Source: Cyclina sinensis
Lineage: Eukaryota > Mollusca > Bivalvia > Venerida > Veneridae
DNA: 64,000 bases
Assembly (NCBI GenBank): GCA_012932295.1
Contig: JAAONU010000001.1
Span: 7,773,104-7,837,103 of the forward strand
Reading direction: 5' to 3'
In this document: in pieces, positions 24,401 through 36,075 of the stretch
Numbering within the stretch: the stretch's first letter is position 1
Layout of the letters: each line of letters starts with the position of its first letter
The notes under the pieces: generated by a model
Seen by the model: only the letters and a program-made list of their open reading frames with translations
Told to the model about the DNA's origin: nothing
Databases searched by the model: none
Program-made: the position numbers and the translations under genes

Positions 24401-24610
24401 ATATTTGAACTATATGTTCACCTTTGGTGTTCAAATGGAACATCAAAAAGATTAAAGGTAGGGGCTGTTTTGAAAACTTTTTCCGGGTTTCGAGGGCATT
24501 CGTGTCTGGGAAACATTTCTTATTTATATTTTTTATTTGTTTGCAATATGCATAATGGTGGTATAGGTAATAGCAAAAAACATGTACCAATCAATATTCT
24601 TTTTCAATAG

Positions 24611-24790
24611 TTGTTGCGTGCATTCAAGAGGATTCAACATATATGCAGACAACGCCGGATAAAATTTTACACAACTTTGAAGAGGTCGTAACTTACGAGT
24701 GCATTCTGGGATATAATCATAGTTCCGGTGATTTGAATCGTACATGTCAAACGGATGGCAACTGGACGGGTATAAAACCGGAATGCGTCA
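24611..24790 (+). CDS. exon: sushi module 11
   Basis: 60 codons, acceptor TTTTTCAATAG, donor GTAAGT, phase 1-1. Begins VACIQEDSTYMQTTPD; cysteines in VAC, VTYECILGYNHSSGDL, RTC and PECV; Trp in GNWTGIKP. Complete module. Confidence 0.93.
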
Positions 24791-26035
24791 GTAAGTAAAA
24801 TATTTGAATTCAGGTAAATATCTTTATGCCAGAATGGCAAATTATTTCAACTGATGAAAGTTTTTTATCATTCGACACTAAAGATGTACAGATAAAGCTA
24901 ATTACGAAATAGAAAGGTATCGGCAAGCAAAATTAAAGGTTTAAAGCGATATAAAAAGCAGCTATATATATATATCACAGCATCGCGCATGCGCAATTTA
25001 GAAGGCTGATTCTACTGGAAATGTGGTTTTGTTTGGGATTTATTATCTTTTGCCTTTAGGAGAAAAGAATTAAAAATATACATACATGTGCGGTCATTTA
25101 AAGAGGGCTCCTGTCAGGAATGATTTAGTACACTGAGACGCCTTAACAGGCTTGTGTTTTTGCAGTGACCTGACGTCTGTGCTTTTGCTTGTTGAATTGG
25201 TCATTCTATTCTGGACTGTACCCAAGTACATAAAAAACAGAAAGTGGCAAAAGTTTAAACAGAAGAAATCGATGATTTTATTTTTTCTGAAGTGGATTTA
25301 ATAACTGATAAATAATTGTCAATGATTGTTGGCTTAGAAAGAATGATCCCACAAATATAACATCATCATATATTTGAAATCAATTCGAAATCAAAGCTAC
25401 ATTTTTAGCAAAATTACCTTCAGAGCAGATGCGGCTGTGCTTTACGACTGTCAGCTATAGAGCAGCATGATAGTTGTGTTTTGATAAAGATATAGCAATC
25501 ATATAATGCTTGTGAGGTCACCTTTGACGTAACACATTGATATTTCAGGCTTTGGTAATGAAAACAGAAATGCTTTGGTTTTTTTTAGAAAGTTAAAAGC
25601 TTTCCTGGTTCCCTCAAAGATGATCTCATTATATATCGCAGATATACATTTAGTGCTTTATTTTAAGTGTTCTGTTTAAGGATATGCTCGAAGACACTGT
25701 AGTTTTTAATTCATTTGGCATGGTATAATTTTTCCTCTAATATGTACAGGCAGCATGCTGAAATTAAGATGTAAGAGTGAAGCTTTTGAAATTAAAATAT
25801 CGTATATAGATATATATTTTTTTTGATGTTGGTAAATGCATGTACAATGTAGTAATAGAGACTTGTAATGAATCGTTCTGCATACGTACTAATATAAATG
25901 TACTCGGTAGGCAAATAGAACTGTATTTATTTTTATCCTGCTTCTTCATTCAAACATAATGATGGTTTTTATTGAGATGACACTTCTTTTAAGTCTGGTG
26001 TAAGTTGTCATTTAACTCGATTTTAATGTATATAG
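24791..26035 (+). other. intron 11 of sushi array
   Basis: AT-rich intron with a short TATATATA run near 24965. No element or exon recognised. Confidence 0.65.
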
Positions 26036-26218
26036 TCGTAACCTGTGATTTACCAAATGCACCTGCGCATGCGTCGATAGCACCAGATGTTGCTGAGGTC
26101 AACTATAATAAGTATATCACCTATATCTGTGATCTTGGGTATAATCGCACTGATGGTGACGAAACACGGCGCTGTACGGAAAATGCGACTTTTGAAGGAG
26201 TGGAGGCGAACTGCACAT
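26036..26218 (+). CDS. exon: sushi module 12
   Basis: 61 codons, acceptor ATGTATATAG, donor GTAAGT, phase 1-1. Begins VTCDLPNAPAHASIAP; cysteines in VTC, ITYICDLGYNRTDGDE, RRC and ANCT. The Trp position is Phe (ATFEGVEA). Complete in cysteines. Confidence 0.92.
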
Positions 26219-26529
26219 GTAAGTTGGTTATTTACTTCCTACGTTTTGAATCTAAATCTGGGAGATGACTATGTTAATCTTATGTAACCAAGATTATAAA
26301 TATACCAGTGTACATAATTCTGTCTTGAAAATTTGAATGTAAGGCTGATATATGTTCTCGTGCCACGGTAATGTTTTTTACACTGTTCAAACGTTGCATC
26401 TTTACAATGGTGTAGGGACATACTCTCAGATTAACCGAGGATATACAACATATCAATTTGAACGGCTCATTTTAAATAAAATGAAAAATAATTGACAATT
26501 TAAGTAATGTTATAACAAGGCGATCGGTA

Positions 26530-26924
26530 AAACCGACATATGCTCCCCGAAGCAGGAGCTTAAGGGACATGTGCAAGGCAAGAACATACAGGCAAAGTCA
26601 AAAAGTGGGCACAGTTTTGGCACTGCGCTCCGTCTTAATGCCCTCTACCACTGTGTGCAGTTTAAACAAATTTTGTCCAAGGGTTTTAAGGTTATGCTCC
26701 GGACAAGATTTTTCTAAAAGGAGAGATAATTCAAAAACGGGACAAAATAGAGTTATGGTTCTTTGGCACTGTACTCCGCCTCTCTGCCCTCTACCACTGT
26801 GTGCAGTTTAAACAAATTATGTCCAGGAGTTTTCAAGTTATGTTCCGGACAAGCACAACGGACGGACAGATGGACAGTCGGACAAGTTGGTGACTATATG
26901 CTCTCCCTTCGGGGAGCATAAAAA
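26530..26924 (+). mobile_element. array element with ATGCTCCCCGAAG ends
   Basis: Starts near ATGCTCCCCGAAGCAGGAGC and ends CTTCGGGGAGCAT, which are inverted. Inside are two units with CTACCACTGTGTGCAGTTTA, AACAAATT and GTTATGCTCCGGACAAGATT, then a GGACGGACAGATGGACAG tract. The plan is the same as the 7812-9532 element, but the sequence family differs. Confidence 0.75.
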
Positions 26925-26969
26925 GTTTTTATGCTCCCCGAAGGGAGAGCATATAGTCGCCATCTTGTC
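26881..26969. repeat. near-perfect 44-bp-arm palindrome
   Basis: The arms GACAAG...GAGCATAAAAA (26881-26924) and TTTTTATGCTCC...CTTGTC (26926-26969) are reverse complements with about two mismatches and a single-base spacer. Weaker pairing continues outward through the GGACAGATGGACA tract. It marks the junction of two opposed copies of the same element end. Confidence 0.88.
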
Positions 26970-27000
26970 CGTATGTCCATCTGTCTGTCCGTTTTAATCA
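26926..27000 (-). mobile_element. truncated inverted copy of the ATGCTCCCCGAAG element
   Basis: Begins at the palindrome centre and repeats the end of the 26530-26924 element in the opposite orientation (CATATAGTCGCCATCTTGTC, then CCATCTGTCTGTCCG). The interior array is missing after about 27000, so it is a terminal fragment. Confidence 0.6.
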
Positions 27001-27764
27001 TTCAAAAGACATGTTTATTTTTAGTCCAAATTAGCATACAGACACTACGAGAATGTTCATTAAAACCACTTAATTGCCAACGGTTTTACTATATGATTTT
27101 CAAACAATTTGTACACGTTCAGCTCTGTGGATTTTCAAAAGGCATGATGTAATTTTTCATATTTTCAGCCAGTAAAAAAACATTTCGCTAACGGTTTAAC
27201 TTAATTGATTTTCAATCTTCTTTTCCACATTAAACTTTGTGGATTCCCAGCGAGTTAAAGAACACCTTTCTCCCACGCATAAACTCCCAGAGTGACGTTG
27301 TGGATTTTCAACAGAGGAAAATCAGCATTCGCTTACATTTTAACATCGTGTATTTCATGAAGCAAAACAGTCCACGTTGTAACTTTGTAAAATTATAGCG
27401 AATGAAAAACATTTTTGTGGATTTTCAATAAGTGAAATTCCATTTTTCGTTGACGGTTGGACTTTCATTTTTATACGCACAGACATTATAAGTTGGAATT
27501 TTTAAATCTCGTTTTTTTCCACTAGCAAAAAGGATAAAACATTGATGATTTTCTCCAAGAATATACTTCCAGTTATACGATAGTGCAATTATTGTTACAC
27601 AAACCCGAACAGACCAGATGATTTGTTTTATTCAAATATTGCGCACCCTTGGCCAAAACTTAGGTTTACTTAACTGTTACTGTAAAAGTGATGCTTTTGT
27701 ACGTGTTTTTTCCGTTTAACTCTTTCTTGTTTGCTCGAATAATGACCTCTGACTTCTGTTCAAG

Positions 27765-27947
27765 TGGTAACCTGTGGCCCACCAGATCCTATCAGTGATG
27801 GAACATATAGTCCAGTACTTGCTGAATATGATTACAACTCCACTGTGAACTTCACCTGCGACTTTGGATACTACCACTTCAGTGGTGACCTTATACAAAG
27901 ATGTGACGAGAACGCCAACTGGGTCAATCCAAAACCTGTTTGCGAAA
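27765..27947 (+). CDS. exon: sushi module 13
   Basis: 61 codons, acceptor TTCTGTTCAAG, donor GTAAGT, phase 1-1. Begins VTCGPPDPISDGTYSP; cysteines in VTC, VNFTCDFGYYHFSGDL, QRC and PVCE; Trp in ANWVNPKP. Complete module with an NST sequon. Confidence 0.93.
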
Positions 27948-28574
27948 GTAAGTGTCTTTTTAATATTTCGTTTTTAAGTAAAACACTGCATTTATCATTT
28001 ATGAAAGAAGAAAATGATACGGAAATAGTTCTAGATTTATCTAGTTTGTCTCTTGCAAAGTTCATTAGTGTTATTTATATAATACTGGCCTTTTTTTCAT
28101 AATTTCTGTATGATCCTTATCAGTATGTTGTTTTGTATATATAAATATTAGGGATGGGAACGAATACTAATATCAATATTCGACTATTCGCTTTGTCATA
28201 TTCGAATATTCGTTTTTTTCAGTTCAGTCAGTTACCCGAATTTTTGTATCCGAACATTGGTACATTGGTACTGTTTTATCACCTGTAAGTTTGTACAATT
28301 TTGCACATTTCTAAAAATCAACGATGCTTTATTTGAAAAAAAAAATCATTTTTGAATATTCGAATTTGATTTTCATATTTGAATATTCGGTCGATTTTCG
28401 AATATTCGAATATTCGAACATTCGTTCCCAACCCTAATAAATATACTATGTATCATTAAATTCATAATGTGAAAACTGAATTTTAAAGTTTTGCATAAAT
28501 ACAGAGTCTTTGAAAGGTATATCTAATAATTAAAGATACATAGTATGTAACTTATACATAAACTCTTTTTCTAG
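27948..28574 (+). other. intron 13 of sushi array
   Basis: The centre is a hAT-type MITE (28149-28436). The remainder is AT-rich and featureless. Confidence 0.75.
28149..28436. mobile_element. hAT-type MITE with 8-bp target duplication
   Basis: The left end TAGGGATGGGAACGAAT is matched in inverted orientation by the right end ATTCGTTCCCAACCCTA (one mismatch in 17). The element is flanked by an exact 8-bp direct repeat, ATAAATAT, at 28141-28148 and 28437-28444. Eight-base target duplications and TAGGG/CAGGG-type ends are typical of the hAT superfamily. The 288-bp interior is rich in GAATATTCGAATATTCG and non-coding, so it is a non-autonomous copy. Confidence 0.88.
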
Positions 28575-28754
28575 TCGTTAAATGTACGAAACCTACTGAA
28601 GCCCATGCTACGGTATCGCCTAACCAGTTGCTGTATAATTTCAACACCTCGGTGACCTCCACTTGTGTCATTGGATACAATCTTACTGATGGTGACGCCA
28701 CAAGAACATGTCAGCACACGGGAGACTGGGGCGGCACACCCCCAAACTGCACGA
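28575..28754 (+). CDS. exon: sushi module 14
   Basis: 60 codons, acceptor TTTTTCTAG, donor GTAAGA, phase 1-1. Begins VKCTKPTEAHATVSPN; cysteines in VKC, VTSTCVIGYNLTDGDA, RTC and PNCT; Trp in GDWGGTPP. Complete. Confidence 0.93.
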
Positions 28755-29120
28755 GTAAGACACTGACCGTGAACCTTATCCCTGTTAATTGTTGTAAAAC
28801 CATCGAAACAACTCCTGGTTTACACTCCATTTTCATTTTTTTGCTCTTCAATGTTTAGAAAATTATTATTGGAACGTACTTGTCTGTAAAATTGATTTCT
28901 TAAATACAGTGAGAATTTTGCTGACTAAGTTTCTTGTTATTGTTCGGTTTATTTTCGAAATCATGACATGTCTTGTTTAATCAAGGCAACCCACTTTTAC
29001 AAAGTTTAACGATCAATAATATTGAGGCTGGTCAGCAATAAAAGAGACAGGCCTTATTTCTAATTATGTTACTTGAAATTGTATGCATCTCTTTAACATG
29101 ACAATAATTTGGCATTTCAG
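28755..29120 (+). other. intron 14 of sushi array
   Basis: Short intron; nothing recognised. Confidence 0.75.
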
Positions 29121-29303
29121 TTGTCGAATGCGATCCGCCGCCGCCTGTTGAATATTCATCTTTAGTACCGCCTGCAGATATTTACGTATATTTGGACAAG
29201 CTGACATACACATGCAACATCGGATATGAGATAACAAGCGGAAATAATGTAAGAACTTGTACAGAAACTGGTGAATGGACTGGGGCGGCACCAAATTGTT
29301 CGA
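29121..29303 (+). CDS. exon: sushi module 15
   Basis: 61 codons, acceptor GGCATTTCAG, donor GTAAGT, phase 1-1. Begins VECDPPPPVEYSSLVP; cysteines in VEC, LTYTCNIGYEITSGNN, RTC and PNCS; Trp in GEWTGAAP. Complete. Confidence 0.93.
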
Positions 29304-29589
29304 GTAAGTCGTATAGTAATTGTTAAGCGCCTAATATCGCAAGTGAAACTTTGCTAAAACAAGTTGTCTTGCAGCTACTCGAACGTTAGGCCTACTTGTG
29401 TAGTATCGATGAAGAATTTCATTTTCTGCTTGTAGTTATGTTAGAAAAAACTTAATTCAGGTAGAACACAAAGTAGACCAAAAAAGATTAATGATAAATT
29501 TTAAGTGTCAGTCTACAGTTAAAAACCTGTTTTCTAGAAATTCGTTCACATTTATCTAGTATGTCAATTGATTTTACGTTTACTGGCAG

Positions 29590-29772
29590 TCATTCATTGT
29601 CCGCTACCACCCACTGGACTTAAGAACACGTACAGCCCTGCACTTTCGGACTATATCTGGAACGACACAGTGGAGTACACTTGTGATATTGGATTCAACC
29701 ATAGCACGGGCGACCTCATATCAACTTGTCTCCATGATAAAACTTGGTCCGGTGTAACACCATCTTGTTCAA
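29590..29772 (+). CDS. exon: sushi module 16
   Basis: 61 codons, acceptor TTTACTGGCAG, donor GTAAGC, phase 1-1. Begins IHCPLPPTGLKNTYSP; cysteines in IHC, VEYTCDIGFNHSTGDL, STC and PSCS; Trp in KTWSGVTP. Complete. The preceding intron is only 286 nt. Confidence 0.93.
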
Positions 29773-30099
29773 GTAAGCTATGGATAATTGCCCATTTTCT
29801 GAAGATAAAAAAAAAACTAAAACGTATAATTTGTTTAAGCATTTTTTGTCTTTAATAGTAATTAATTGATTTCAGTGGCACATCAAATCAAGATGTGTTT
29901 GAATATAGCATGTACAGTCGATATAGACTATGGTGTTATTTTAATACCTTTTTCAACTGTAAAAATTTTTTTTATTTTTAACAAAATACCCCGGATCAAT
30001 ACCAGCCGCAACTCATAATACTGATATCGTATCGCTTGAATTAAAACTCTCGTCTATACATTTGCATTCAATTGTCATTTTGTGTTGTTGCTTTTTCAG
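29773..30099 (+). other. intron 16 of sushi array
   Basis: Short AT-rich intron; nothing recognised. Confidence 0.75.
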
Positions 30100-30282
30100 T
30101 CGTAACCTGTGATAAGATAGATGTTCCATACATGACCTTTGACCCTCCAACCGCTGACAAACACGTGTTCAATACAACAATAGAATACTCGTGTGTGGTT
30201 GGTTACAATCACAGCTATGGTGATCTGTTGAGGACATGTGATTCTGAGGGCGAATGGACAGGAACTCTGCCTAACTGTACAA
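30100..30282 (+). CDS. exon: sushi module 17
   Basis: 61 codons, acceptor GCTTTTTCAG, donor GTAAAG, phase 1-1. Begins VTCDKIDVPYMTFDPP; cysteines in VTC, IEYSCVVGYNHSYGDL, RTC and PNCT; Trp in GEWTGTLP. Complete. Confidence 0.93.
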
Positions 30283-31655
30283 GTAAAGAGGGCCTTACTT
30301 CGTTTCATTTTTTTTTAAAATAAGGGTTCAATAAAAAGAGTTTGCCTTTGACTTTGGTACCATCTAGGCTGTATAAAATAAAGAAAGCTTACAAGTGCCT
30401 TTAAAAATCATGGGTTTATATAAAGTAGTAGAAATGGCACTTAACTTAAGCATTACAACAATGTTAATGCAAAATATAAAATAAAACATGTTACGGCAAA
30501 CATTATTATATACAAAACTTCATAAATACATATTGTGCAGGAATCTTTTGAATATCAAGTCTGTAATGCATTTTCCCGTAATCGTATGGAATCACAATTT
30601 GACACATTAAAGAAAAAATGAATTTAAGTTGATACAATTAAGGGTATTTATTAAGACCTGATTTTTTTAACCAATTTCTTTTGAAATACATACTGACAAA
30701 ATGAAGATAAGCCCGTAAAGTTATGTTTGGTAAAGTAAAATGTTGTGTTCATTGTATTCAGAATAGCATAAATGTACTAGAAAATATAGTATTTTATGTT
30801 ATATATTATATATCTCAACATTATTGGAATAAAAAAAAATCTGTGCTCATTCTAACATAAAATGTTATATTTTAACAAGCTTTCAGACAGCTTTATAATG
30901 ACAAATATTGTATACGTTTTGTGAAGCGTTGCCATAAACTTGAGTTTTTCGCTTGTTTATTTTTGTTTTTAACCATTCTAAAGTATAAAGAAGACCCGTC
31001 TTAGAAAGCATATATTAAATAGTTTCATTTGACATAGTCTTGTATATTTTATTATTTACATATGTCATATTATACGCAGTCGTACTAACACACATATAAT
31101 ACGCATATAATACCTTATGATATTACCGCTTGCAAGTGTATTCACCTTGCTTCTTAGATAACAATTGTGTTGTACATGTACCAGGCAGCAAGCATACAAG
31201 CACATGCCATTAGCTGAAAAATCCGCCGCTTTCTTTAGATGTGACGCTGGCATAGCGTCTTACCTAAAAGTTAAAGGATAATTAACGTAAACAATAAAGA
31301 TTCTCTCGGTGTCTCGTGCAAATTGAACATTATAAATACATTGTTGATGTATGTTGTCTAACTTTAAAATTGATACCTTATCTTTCTTTAAAAAATATTT
31401 CACCATAGTTAAATTTTGAAAATTCTGAAGGTAAGCTCCACGACTATATACTTAAAAAGAATCAGTAGCCTCGATTCGTTAAGTAAAACAGCGGAAATAC
31501 AGGTAGGTGGTGTTATTTTACATTCTAGTATATCAGAATCTGAAACATTTACATCTGTTTATATTCTTGATGTCATGTGTTAGACTTCAGCTAAAATCTA
31601 ATTGTCAGTATATTTCTGTTTGATTTTTACATTATGAATTAAACCACATTTACAG
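30283..31655 (+). other. intron 17 of sushi array
   Basis: AT-rich intron without a recognised element or exon. Confidence 0.65.
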
Positions 31656-31838
31656 TTATAACATGTGACCCGCCAGATCCCATTCCACATACGTCGTACA
31701 TGCCTGTCCAGACAGAGCATGACTGGAACACATCAATCCATTACTCATGTGACGAGGGCTACCATTATGTGTCAGGAGTTAATTTAACAACGTGTAATGA
31801 GAGTGGTTCCTTCCCTCCCGCTGACCTCAACTGTTCAT
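31656..31838 (+). CDS. exon: sushi module 18 (last)
   Basis: 61 codons, acceptor CACATTTACAG, donor GTAAGT, phase 1-1. Begins ITCDPPDPIPHTSYMP; cysteines in ITC, IHYSCDEGYHYVSGVN, TTC and LNCS; the Trp position is Phe (GSFPPADL). The frame stays open about 326 nt past the donor, which I regard as chance. It is followed by the PKD region. Confidence 0.92.
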
Positions 31839-34509
31839 GTAAGTTTATCTTTTTTTTCAAAAGCTTCTCTACTCCTTCCGTAGATATTAGTAAGCTCGAC
31901 CATCAGTATGTTAGAACCTTCCTCGCTTCAGAAGGGTTGATATGCACTGTTAAGATAAGATTATTACTAAGTGCCATGGGTAATATAGCAAGAAAAATGC
32001 TCAATATTCGCCATCTTACTTTGATATCGACTGAGCAAGTCCCAGCTGCTCATAATGAAATCTGCACTAAATTCTTAAACTTACGCAAACAAGAAACTGT
32101 GCAATTAGGATTAACACTATTTTTCACTTATTTTATCAAAATTTACAGGGTGCAAATTTGGTAACAAAATTTAGGTCATTCATCGGCCCTTATGACACTT
32201 TGTCTTTTGTTAAAATTATCGGTACAAAAAGATGTTTTTTTTCGACTTAAATATCCAAAGGGACCAAAAACCAAATTCGCAACTTTTCATGTTAGCTTGA
32301 CAGTGCTTTCTGTCAATGTGTATCTCGTTCAATACAGCAAAAATCTCTTGATAAATCTACTAGTATGCCAAACAACGGGTAGTCTTACCATTCTACAGTG
32401 CGATGCTCAGCGGTACATCAATTTAAGGCTGGTCGATTCACCTATTACTTTCTGTAACGCGGGGTTCTACATTAAAGTTGATTGTCGCAAAATACTGAAA
32501 TACTGTGAGATTCGAAGTCCAAACTAGAGTTCTGAAAACATTTTCATGTAGTTTTATAGACTTAAAAGATTGCGATGTACATACAGATTTATATTTGCTT
32601 GCTTGTTCAGCTAAGGTTGAATGAAGAATGTGTGTAATGCAGCCGTTTCAGCCAATCGGCACAAGCTTTACATAAAATGTCAGCTTTATCGACGGTTAAC
32701 ATAACAAGTTTGCTCCTTAAAAAACGTCCAATGGATTTTACAAAATAATTGAAATGTACATGTGATTCCATCTACACATCCACCGTTCAACTGAGAATTC
32801 TGCCCCATGTGATACATTACTTAGCTTGAACGTTAAGCTAGAATATTCATGCAGCTATCTGTACCATAGGATAATTTGGCATTTTATTCCCTACAGATCT
32901 ACTGATCGCGGGGTTTGATTGAGGAAGGGGTGGGGGTATATGGCTTTTCTGTCTGTCTGTTCTGTCCATTCTTTCGCTCCGCTCGAAAGAAATACTTGTT
33001 GTTATTTTAACCCCTAACTATAACATAAAAACTTAAATTAAATTCAGATAGCTGTAGTTCAGAAATCCTGGTCAAAGTAATTCTTACAGAGCACAATTTT
33101 AGTTATGAAGTTGAAAACCCGTAAATTTTTCGCAGACACGGAACTCATCATGAAATTATCTTATATCTAACACTAGTTTAGAAATTTTGCGGCCTTATTT
33201 GCGGCTGTTAATTTCATGATACATGTGTAAGTAAAGACACATTTTTTTCTATTCATTTAATCATTTTCATGTTCAATACAAAAACACAATATTCTGATAA
33301 GTATGTGATATAAATTTATTGCATATATTATATATCATATAAATTTTATATAAAGGATGAAAATAAAAACTTTCGAATGTACAGTATTAAAGTTAGCAAG
33401 TAATGTCAATACAATATATAATACTATAAGTCTTTACAAGCACGCGATATAATGAATAAACATTGAAATATAATCTTTATGCATCTTATTTTTGAAAATA
33501 CTAAATAGATCTGAACAGAGAAAAATATCGAAAAGAGAAAAGCATAATAATTTTATATTTTACAATATTCACGCTTCCATTGTGCATTATATTCACTTGC
33601 GCATTTAGAATGAAACCATTAGAGGAGGAATGGTCCAGTGGTAACACGCTAGACTGGTAAATCAAAGGGTCGCAAGTTCGATTCCCCGCTCCTTCATTAA
33701 CATTATTAATTGTATGAGACATTAAGCCTTGGTCCCATGTATCAGTGCCAAACACTGAGCATGGAAGAGAACCAGGAGTATCCCTGGAATAGAGTAATTT
33801 CTGTATCTTGCACTGTCCCCCACAACCTAAAATAATAAACTCTTTATGGGGCGTCGTTCATATGGGCCGCCGGAACCGACGATAAAACTCAGAGCAATAC
33901 ACAGTTATTTTAGCAACGCTCACATCGCCTGCCGGCATTATAGGCATTTTCTGAATTATTGGTAATTGTTCGAACTGTTGACGTTTCAAGCATTTATTTA
34001 AATGAGGCTTCATTTTTAAAATATCAAATCAAATGTTTTAGTCAAATGTTTTTAGGAGTGTGAAACATGGTTTTTAGCAAAAACACAAGTCTGAATTATA
34101 AGTCTGTTGTTGAACGTACAAAAAATATCAGTTTTAATTGCTGTTGCTATTAAAAATATGCAAGATTATATCTTGATTACAATAAATTTCTCAGTTAAAT
34201 TTAAACACATCATTTAGATCTACAATAACAACAATAACAAAAAAAGAAAAAAAAAAAACAAATATTTGCCAGTCACAATGAAGAAAATCAGATTCAATAC
34301 TTTGAATGCAGCTTCCTTCATTTTTAACTCTCGCATTTTCATTGTCCGCAGACATTCTGTCGCAGATGCCCTATGGGGCATAATCCAAAAAAAATGTCAA
34401 TCCTGTCCTGCGACAAATAACGTCTTTAGGGTAAAAGCTATTTTCAACAATTTCATCGATAAGGTTCAATCAAATGTATGCTGTCATTTTATAATTGCTT
34501 AATTTTCAG
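31839..34509 (+). other. intron between sushi array and PKD region
   Basis: Contains a tRNA-derived SINE at 33622-33856 and a TCTGTCTGTTCTGTCC stretch at about 32950, perhaps the edge of a tract-bearing repeat. The 111-codon open frame at 32192-32527 has no recognisable domain and no sensible splice context. Confidence 0.65.
33622..33856 (+). mobile_element. tRNA-derived SINE
   Basis: The head carries an A-box-like TGGTCCAGTGGTA at 33631 and a B box GTTCGATTCC at 33676, spaced as in a tRNA. The T arm does not pair and the acceptor pairs poorly, so it is not a working tRNA. The body (CCCATGTATCAGTGCCAAAC, AACCAGGAGTATCCCTGGAA) resembles the segment at about 1785, which shows it is dispersed. 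The minus-strand open frame across it is the usual SINE artefact. Confidence 0.8.
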
Positions 34510-34812
34510 TGCATCATTTTATAACACTCGATGCGTCTGAGCCATCTGTCACGTGGTTTAATGCAACTGTCACGCACATGGTCCACTGCATTTGACTTTG
34601 ACGGCATGTGTGACGTCACTATAACGTGTGAACCGGATTTGATTGGCGTTTCTCACATACTCTCCGGAAATCAGATTGTCATGAATGTGACGCAAACAGC
34701 GAGTACAATTTTACACGAGTATGTATGTACGCTCGCCCCATTTCGAGGGGAGAGGACTTTTCAAAACGTGAGCAGGGATGTCTTCTATGGAAACGAGATA
34801 ACCGGATTCCAG
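34510..34812 (+). CDS. exon: first PKD-region exon, one frameshift
   Basis: Acceptor AATTTTCAG, donor GTATGT; entry phase 1, exit phase 0. It reads LHHFITLDASEPSVTWFNAT then VTHMVHCI before a stop at 34593. One extra T in ATTT at 34590-34593 restores the frame as DFDGMCDVTITCEPDLIG, continuing to FYGNEITGFQ. The 303-nt length is one more than the phases allow, which agrees with a single inserted base. The ending ITGFQ recurs at the end of the exon at 43902-44595. I read it as an Ig-like/PKD-type fold joining the sushi stalk to the PKD repeats; the domain itself is not clear-cut. Confidence 0.75.
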
Positions 34813-35069
34813 GTATGTCATAACAATGTCGCCGATGTCAGTAGCGTTCATTTCTTGAAAGCATCTAATTTTTCTTGTTAAAACATGTTAGTGATTGATT
34901 CCAGGTTACATTTTCTTCGAAAACGATTTTTTTTATCTCAGAAGGCATTGCCATGTCTTCAGACTTGGTTTGAGGTATTTACAGATATGATATCGAACGT
35001 TCACTGCGATTTGTTGTTGTTGTTTTTGTTTCCTTCTTTTTTATAATCAGAATAAGTGTAAGAATGAAG

Positions 35070-36075
35070 TAAACTAGAACTCCTCGAGTCGGACGTGTCG
35101 CCTGACGATATATAGCATACCAGTTATTTCAGTTTTTTATGGAATGGGGAATTTATAGACATTAAGAATTTAGTATGAAAAATTACAAAGGGCAATCTCT
35201 AAAAAATTATGCAAAAGAGAGTTATTTTTCTTTGGCGCTGTACCTTTCCACAGTGAGATCTATTCACCTATAAAGCTTCATGTTAAAATCTTCAATACCT
35301 TTCAAGTTATACCTCGGACAAGAATTAAGTATGAAAAATTACTAAGGGCAATAACTCAAAAATTATGAGAAATAGAGTTATGGTTCTTAGACACTGCACC
35401 TGCCCACAATGAGATCTATTCACCAATGAAGGGCAATTATTCAAATTTTATCCAAAAGAGAGTTATGGTTCTTGGACCCTGCAGCTCCCCACGGTGAGAC
35501 CTATTCACCTAATAAGCTTCAAGTACATATCTTCAACACCTTTTAAGTTATGCCCCGGACAAGAATTATGTATGAAAAATTACAAAAAAACTGAGAAATA
35601 GAGTTATGGTTCTTAAGCACTGCACCTCTCCTCAATGAGATCTGTTAACCTGTGAAGTTTCAAGTTGAGATCTTCAATACTTTCGAGTTATGCCCCGGAC
35701 AAGAATTAAGTATGAAAAATTACAAAGGGCAATAAGTCAAAAATTATGCAAAAGAGAGTTTAAGTTCTTTAGCTTTGCACCTCTCTACAGTGAGATCTAT
35801 TCACCAATGAAGTTTCAAGTTAATATCTTCAACACGTTTCAAGTTTTGCGACGTACAAGAATTAAGTATGAAAAATTACAAAGGGTTTTAACTCAAAAAT
35901 TGTAAGAAACAGTGTAATGGTTCTTTGGCACGGCACCTCTACACAATGAGATGTATTCATCTATGAAGTTTCAAGTTGATACCTCCAGTACTTTAGTTAT
36001 GCCCCGGACAAGCAAAATGGGACGCCGCCACCGACACGGACACCGCAAGTAACACCTATATGTCCCCTTCAGGGG
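35070..36075 (+). mobile_element. tandem-array element with GGAC tract
   Basis: Six or so degenerate units of about 170 bp contain AAGTATGAAAAATTACAAAG, GGCAATAACTCAAAAATTAT, GAGTTATGGTTCTT, TGAGATCTATTCACC and AGTTATGCCCCGGACAAG. It ends with a GACACGGACACCG tract and CCCCTTCAGGGGG. This is another array-plus-tract repeat; it encodes nothing. Confidence 0.75.

Larger units (their letters stand above)
22798..24610 (+). other. intron 10 of sushi array
   Basis: Holds a 145-bp tandem duplication and a degenerate tandem element with a GTCCGTCC tract, listed separately. No exon found between them. Confidence 0.65.
26219..27764 (+). other. intron 12 of sushi array
   Basis: Carries a pair of opposed element copies meeting at a long palindrome (listed separately). 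They are followed at about 27060-27500 by a degenerate repeat with TTTGTGGATTTTCAA at intervals of about 110-190 bp. No coding signal. Confidence 0.65.

Noticed and set aside
31700..32164. 154-codon frame suggesting that sushi 18 reads on into the intron
   Set aside because: A strong GTAAGT donor ends the module at 31838 in the family's phase; the read-through lacks domain content.
32192..32527. 111-codon open frame in the sushi-PKD intron
   Set aside because: No domain, no good splice borders and no homology that I recognise; long frames of this size occur by chance here.
33622..33696. A functional tRNA gene
   Set aside because: A and B boxes are present, but the T arm does not pair and the acceptor pairs poorly, so it is a SINE head.
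33501..33755. 84-codon minus-strand frame
   Set aside because: It is a translation across the tRNA-derived SINE.
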